A stretch of 64,000 nucleotides of DNA from Eustoma russellianum (taxonomy: Eukaryota > Streptophyta > Magnoliopsida > Gentianales > Gentianaceae), in assembly GCA_036186865.1 (NCBI GenBank), contig AP025040.1, positions 36,385,425 through 36,449,424 on the forward strand, in the 5' to 3' direction. This document shows positions 59,598-64,000 of this stretch, one piece after another. Position 1 is the stretch's first letter; every line of letters begins with the position of its first letter. The notes beneath the pieces are model-generated. The model did not search any database, was not told where the DNA came from, and saw nothing but the letters and a program-made list of their open reading frames with translations. The position numbers and the translations under genes were made by a program.

Positions 59598-59901
59598 TCA
59601 TCTCATAAGCTTCTAAGTGTTCCAGGTCTTTCTGAAGTCCTGAACACATAGTTGCCAACATAAGACATCCTATGTCGTTTGAATCTTCCACATGCTTCTT
59701 ATACTTGTTCTTAACAGCAACAGAAGCATCAGCAGGAGGTGGTTCAGGGACAGGGTCATCGAGCACGTAGGACTTCTTTTCTTGCTTGAGAACGATTCTC
59801 AAGTTTCGAAACCAATCAACAAAATTAGTCCCACATTCTTTTAATTTTTCCTTCTCAAGGATTGATCGTAACGATAAGGTGGAATTGTTATTAGCAGCCA
59901 T
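59524..59901 (-). pseudogene. E gag N-terminus with homopolymer frameshift
   Basis: The true start, MAANNNSTLSLRSILEKEKL, is at 59901. Residues FVDWFRNLRIVLKQEKKSYVL and YKKHVEDSNDIGCLMLATM are the copia Gag block of the Angela/Tork type. The frame ends AVAFF at a run of seven T (59527-59533); six would keep the frame into the next ORF (FDCKMSEGES). It is a simple 1-bp slippage lesion in an otherwise clean Gag. Confidence 0.88.
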
Positions 59902-61710
59902 TTATGATCTACAAAACATGCAAAGTAACACTTTATTAATAATGAGGTTAAAATTTATAAAACTCTCACTAAAACATAACCCTCAAAAGAAATATTTTAG
60001 TGAGCTAAGATCCATATTTGACTTAATTCTAAACTCAGCTTTGGCATGACGCTTAAAATTAAGTTATTTAGGTAGGTAACTTCTTTACCAATTACATCTC
60101 ATGTAACTCTTAGAATTTATGGAATAATGACATCATATATCATTGTATGTTAGATTCCATCTAATGCCTTGGGCCCAAGACCATTTTGATAGCCCAATTA
60201 AGTCTAACCAATTTTAAACATATGAGTAGCACTATTACTCATCCTACGTAGCTAGGAATGTTTAAAGCACATTGCTTTGGCAATACCTACTTTAATACAA
60301 TCCCAGTTTTAATAGGTGTTTAAGACATGGATGGCATAAAGACTTAAATTATTGATGAGGGTTCAACTTAGTTTATGTCTTGCATTGCATATCATTATAT
60401 CGTAGCATCCTATATGCATATATAATCTATCATCCACGCATCTCATACAAAATGATAAATATGTAAACGTGACATAGCATGACCAAACTAAATATGATCT
60501 TCATGAGACCAGATGAAGATCATAAAGGAAACCCTATGTGAAAGACTTCCTATTACAACATTTGCAATGATACATATCTTGTTGTCTTGAGCTCATGCCT
60601 CCATCTACATGGAATCCACTCGTCCTTGGTATGTGTCGCCATCACCACTTTTGTAGCTTGATTCTTCATTTATTACAATAATAAAGAAAAACCCTAACTA
60701 ATTGTATAATAAAATACAACAAAAACTACAGCGGCACGCAGGCCATAATAACCCAAAACAGAAATATGACTAAGTCAATCACATAGGTCCTGAGGCCATG
60801 CTATGCACCATGCAAAGACATCAACAATTATAATATATTTTACACAAACATATTATAACAAATAAATATATATTGACATTCCTAATGTCACGGTAACGAA
60901 CTATAGGGCGTACGCATACGGCGGTCCCGCTAGTCGGTTAGCGGGCGGGGTTCCGAGGAGCAGCGCCCCTGGGCGGGGTCCGAGGGGCAGAGCCCCTTGG
61001 CGGGGTCGAGGGGCAGCGCCCCTCGAAGCCAGACAGAAAGTATCAATCGCATTGATAATTTTCTTTTCGAAACCCTAACACAGACGCGTCAATCATATTA
61101 ACGATCTTACTGTTTTGATTACGTGTAAACCCTTATAGAAGCACCGATCGAACCGAGAGTTATCATTCAAAACCCAAAACAGAATCATCAATCGAATTGA
61201 TAATCTGCTGTTCAAAATCCGAAACAGAATCAATCTGCCATTCGAAATCCGAAAACAGAATCATCAATCGAAGCCATAATCTGTCTGTTTTGAATATGCA
61301 TAACTCTTACAGAATCATTATCGGTTGTTCATATCGATATAAACATAATCGTTTTTGATCATCACATGAAAAACGAAAACTTTATATCATATATAACAAT
61401 CTCGAATCATAACGTCTCATGAAAACGAATTGAAAACATCAATCCGCTCTCACCAGATGAGATTCAAATAGGGTTTTACACATAGCGTATGTTTATATCT
61501 AATATAAACAGAATCGGTTTTGATCATCGCATGACAAACAAAAACCGCCGTATACAAATCATCTCATGAAAACGATTTGAAAAACACCATTCTTCTCTCA
61601 TCATATGAAATCCGAGTTGGGGTTTTCGTACATATCATGCCATACGAAAAACAGTAAACATATAATCACATAAGCATGATATAATCGATTTAAACGAAAT
61701 CAACAAGTGT
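59902..61710 (-). other. Long leader of E
   Basis: About 1.8 kb between PBS and gag without ORFs. It carries the GC-rich hairpin repeat (60943-61024) and duplicated ATCAATCGAA..GATAATCTG segments at 61040-61290. Confidence 0.8.
60943..61024. repeat. Three 27-28-bp GC-rich hairpin units in E leader
   Basis: Units of GGGCGGGGTCCGAGGGGCAG followed by AGCCCCT-like bases begin at 60943, 60971 and 60999. The third has GAGGGGC/GCCCCTC perfect arms around AGC. Strikingly GC-rich in AT-rich surroundings. Confidence 0.9.
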
Positions 61711-61721
61711 CTCTGATACCA
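61711..61721 (-). other. Primer-binding site of E
   Basis: Minus strand TGGTATCAGAG, one base from the LTR. Confidence 0.9.
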
Positions 61722-61722
61722 C

Positions 61723-63161
61723 TGTTAGGAAATCAACCGAGATCACTGCAAAAACGCGCAGCGGAAAACAAAACTTGATCTCTGATTTCCTACCAAGGAT
61801 CCATGTTGTTCGTTTAATTCGACAAAAGAAATCAAAAAGTACCTCCGTAGATTCGAAATCTGCAGATGGAAGAGGTGCGAAAATACGATCACCCTCTGTC
61901 GGTATCCACACGAACGCTTCCGCCCGGAGTGCTAGCTCTTCAAACGGTGCGGTTGAAGAATTCGGTTTTCACAAAAAACGATTCTTGCCCTTTCGTTTTC
62001 TGCTGGTTGTGTGGTGTACAAGATACACCATGCTCCGTACATATATATAGATATCAAAATCCGATTCCTGATCGGATTTGTTAACGCTATCAAAATCCGT
62101 ACCAGATACGGATTCTGTTAGGATTAGATAAAACCAATCAAAATCCATATCAAATATGGATTCTCTGTTATTATCCGATGATATAAATATATACATAAAA
62201 AAACGCAATTAATAATAATAATAATTAATATCCAATATTAATATTATTAATATTAAAAACGATAATAATAATAATAATAATAATTAATATCCAATATTAA
62301 TATTGTTAATATTATTAATCTCAGCCATACGCATTCTTGTGTGTGACCCGATAGGCCCATATTAATTGGCAGTTGATTAAATCGCTATTAAACCAACAAG
62401 TCGTAATTGGCCTCTAGCAAGGCATTACAACTACCCAATTAATACGAGTAAAGTCCAACTAGCCTAATAATAGTACATGCATTAATCCTTTTGTCACACG
62501 ATATCTAGTTTGAACATAAGTCATGGTCAGCGTCATACTTATATAGTTCAAACATATGATTACTCGATCTCTAAGTAGACTGATAAAACAAATGATATTG
62601 ATCACACTATCAATTCATTTGAGCATGGCCATGCATTTCACAGTCTCACTAATCGAGGGGCCCAAAGATATCTCTCTCAAAAGAGAGGGACAAATTCTAT
62701 CTTGATTGTTCAATATCCTCTACATAATTTCTATCACATTCAATCATGACCTTTATTATTATCCAGTTACGGATAACGTTTGATCATGTCAAAATATAAT
62801 AGTCCTTATGTTGGAAACTATGACAATCTCAAGTCAAAGGATTAAAACATGACTATCATGAGATTTACTTATGACGCTAATCCATGTAGCAATCTCATGA
62901 TGGGTCTATCCAATACACTGTTCTCTAACAAGTATCTATGAGATTGATTCGTATCACCATACACATAATCATCTCATGATTATCAAATCAATACTCATAC
63001 TGATTATAAATTATTTTATCTCCATAACAATAATGAATCAGGGACATATATCAAAATTGTGTAACATACTAACCAACAATAATGATAATAAAACCTCTTT
63101 TATTAATAATAAATGCATAACATAAATATCCAAATCATGGCCTAGGGCACATACACTAACA
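61723..63161 (-). repeat. 5' LTR of E (1439 bp)
   Basis: Same termini as the 3' LTR; adjoins right TSD AAATT (63162-63166). Confidence 0.93.
62041..62050 (-). promoter_or_regulatory. Candidate TATA box in 5' LTR of E
   Basis: Minus strand CTATATATAT about 1.1 kb into the LTR, leaving about 320 bp for R and U5. The same site is at 54797-54806 in the 3' LTR. No transcript evidence is available. Confidence 0.55.
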
Positions 63162-63501
63162 AAATTCGCCTTAGAACAAAAAAAAAATTGGAGCAAGAAG
63201 GTTGTTGTGTTCTTTGATTAATCCTTTGGTTACTTTGAGTTTCTTGTATTTCAGCCCAAAAAAAAAGAGAACATAAAAAAAAGAGCGTTACAAAAAAAAG
63301 GAACACAAAATAGCCGTTATTCAAAAGAGGCTATTTGAATTGCTTGAAACGGTCTCCTTGCACAATCAAAACACAAAAACTTCCTACAACACCTACGGCC
63401 AAAACAAAACACCCTTTTATATACAACTTCGGACACTTCTTCCTTTATGCATCTTGGACATTGCATACGTGTGATTAAGTGCATTGAGTCTAAGTGTGGT
63501 C

Positions 63502-63529
63502 AAGGATTGCCCAAGGCAACCCCTTAGCA
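63502..63529 (+). promoter_or_regulatory. Conserved leader stem-loop (D copy)
   Basis: AAGGATTGCCC and GGCAACCCCTT arms, matching B's leader block at 12019-12046 in the sense orientation. Located 0.4 kb before gag. Confidence 0.5.
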
Positions 63530-63938
63530 ATTCATTGTCTCAGCCCTTTACATCACATTTGGTTTCATAATTTTCTTGAATCTTAGAGTTTGTCCAAGTG
63601 TGTTTTGTTTCCTTTGCTCAGTATCTATTCTTACTTCGGTGATACTAACCCCGTTTTTGAAGATTGTACAAGCTGTTGAAGACCTCCACATTGTTGCTCG
63701 TCTTGGTTGCTTCTAGCCCACGATTGGATTAGAGGCACAAGAAAAGAGAGGTAAAAGGCTTGTAAGGGCTTGAAAGGACTTAAAGAGGGGAGGTAAAAGC
63801 CTTGAGTGTCAAAATACGAGTAAGAAAGGACAAGCACAAGTTGAAATTCTCTTTGCACTAACGTAACAAATCTTCTTTACTCTTTCTGTTAGTTTTCCTT
63901 TTTTTTCTTTGTGTTCTTTTAATTTTTTTTTCAGGTTT

Positions 63939-64000
63939 AGATGGATGAGACACCGTTTAAAAATTCCAATACTCCCCTACCTTTGGAGGATATGAGGAAT
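63939..64000 (+). CDS. gag: Element D gag, first codons (runs off the window)
   Basis: ATG at 63939 begins MDETPFKNSNTPLPLEDM, matching the opening of B gag (MDKTPES...) at the same distance from the conserved leader block. The open frame continues to the window end; the remainder is not visible, so intactness cannot be judged. Too short to show any domain. Start choice rests on the B comparison and on the absence of an earlier in-frame ATG with homology. Confidence 0.7.

Larger units (their letters stand above)
54479..63161 (-). mobile_element. Copia element E, full length, TSD AAATT
   Basis: 8683 bp. LTRs at 54479-55912 and 61723-63161, PPT, gag-pol, long leader and PBS, flanked by AAATT (54474-54478 and 63162-63166). 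LTRs are almost identical by eye, with few substitutions and a microsatellite length change, so this is the youngest insertion here. Size, 1.4-kb LTRs and Gag suggest the Angela/Tork group, a tentative assignment. At least three lesions disable gag-pol. Confidence 0.93.
52165..64000 (+). mobile_element. Gypsy (CRM-like) element D, 5' part, interrupted by copia E
   Basis: 5' LTR (52165-53689), PBS, leader (53705-54478 and 63162-63938) and the first codons of gag. The gag start (MDETP versus B's MDKTP) and a leader block shared with B place it in B's family. The rest is beyond the window. Confidence 0.82.

Noticed and set aside
61866..62084. Paired ORFs in both E LTRs (54510-54840, 61775-62084)
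   Set aside because: Present twice because LTRs are duplicated; no recognisable protein and no start context. Treated as non-coding LTR.

Overview
The window is plant nuclear DNA, very probably from a eudicot: it is AT-rich, has no bacterial-style operons, and nearly every recognisable coding stretch is a broken gag-pol of an LTR retrotransposon (Ty3/gypsy, Ty1/copia) or a LINE. I see no convincing host gene, tRNA, rRNA or CRISPR array. I cannot name the species. Several gypsy elements (A1, A2, A3, B, D) share features I associate with the CRM chromovirus lineage: LTRs beginning TGATGAG and ending CATCA or TATCA, no chromodomain after the integrase, and a pol C-terminus that runs into the LTR. 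CRM elements are often centromeric, so a pericentromeric origin is plausible but not shown.

Layout. 1-1673: 5' end of minus-strand element A1. 2260-5400: Sirevirus LTR fragment R1, gypsy LTR C1 and an old copia RT relic. 5823-22276: minus-strand CRM-like element B, flanked by the 5-bp target site duplication (TSD) ACACC, in a host stretch carrying GATCGATC repeats. Its 5' LTR is split by 7.87 kb of filler (13430-21295) holding 283 bp of foreign flank plus most of element A2. 23305-24502: a solo A-family LTR with TSD TTTCC, which looks like the donor site of that filler. 26286-33708: a broken L1-type LINE (+) interrupted by an RTE-type LINE (-), a gypsy LTR (C3) and a Sirevirus LTR (R2). 33790-38190: degenerate Tekay/Del-like gypsy element (+) capped by a related LTR in inverse orientation. 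39710-48539: full-length A3 (-) with TSD CACTC. 48651-52164: Sirevirus 5' LTR of about 3 kb plus the start of gag (+), cut by element D (+, 52165 to beyond the window), whose leader is cut by the youngest-looking element, copia E (-, 54479-63161, TSD AAATT, near-identical LTRs).

How the parts relate. The elements record a layered history: L1 and copia relics are oldest; RTE and LTR fragments are inside L1; D is in the Sirevirus, E is in D. A and B families share one organisation (gag, zinc knuckle, protease, RT, RNase H, integrase, C-terminal tail in the LTR). No copy here has an uninterrupted gag-pol, so none looks autonomous as read. The most informative observations are the TSD-carrying filler in B, the PPT/LTR junction that encodes a conserved GGNDE peptide, and arrays of perfect palindromes in the giant Sirevirus LTR.
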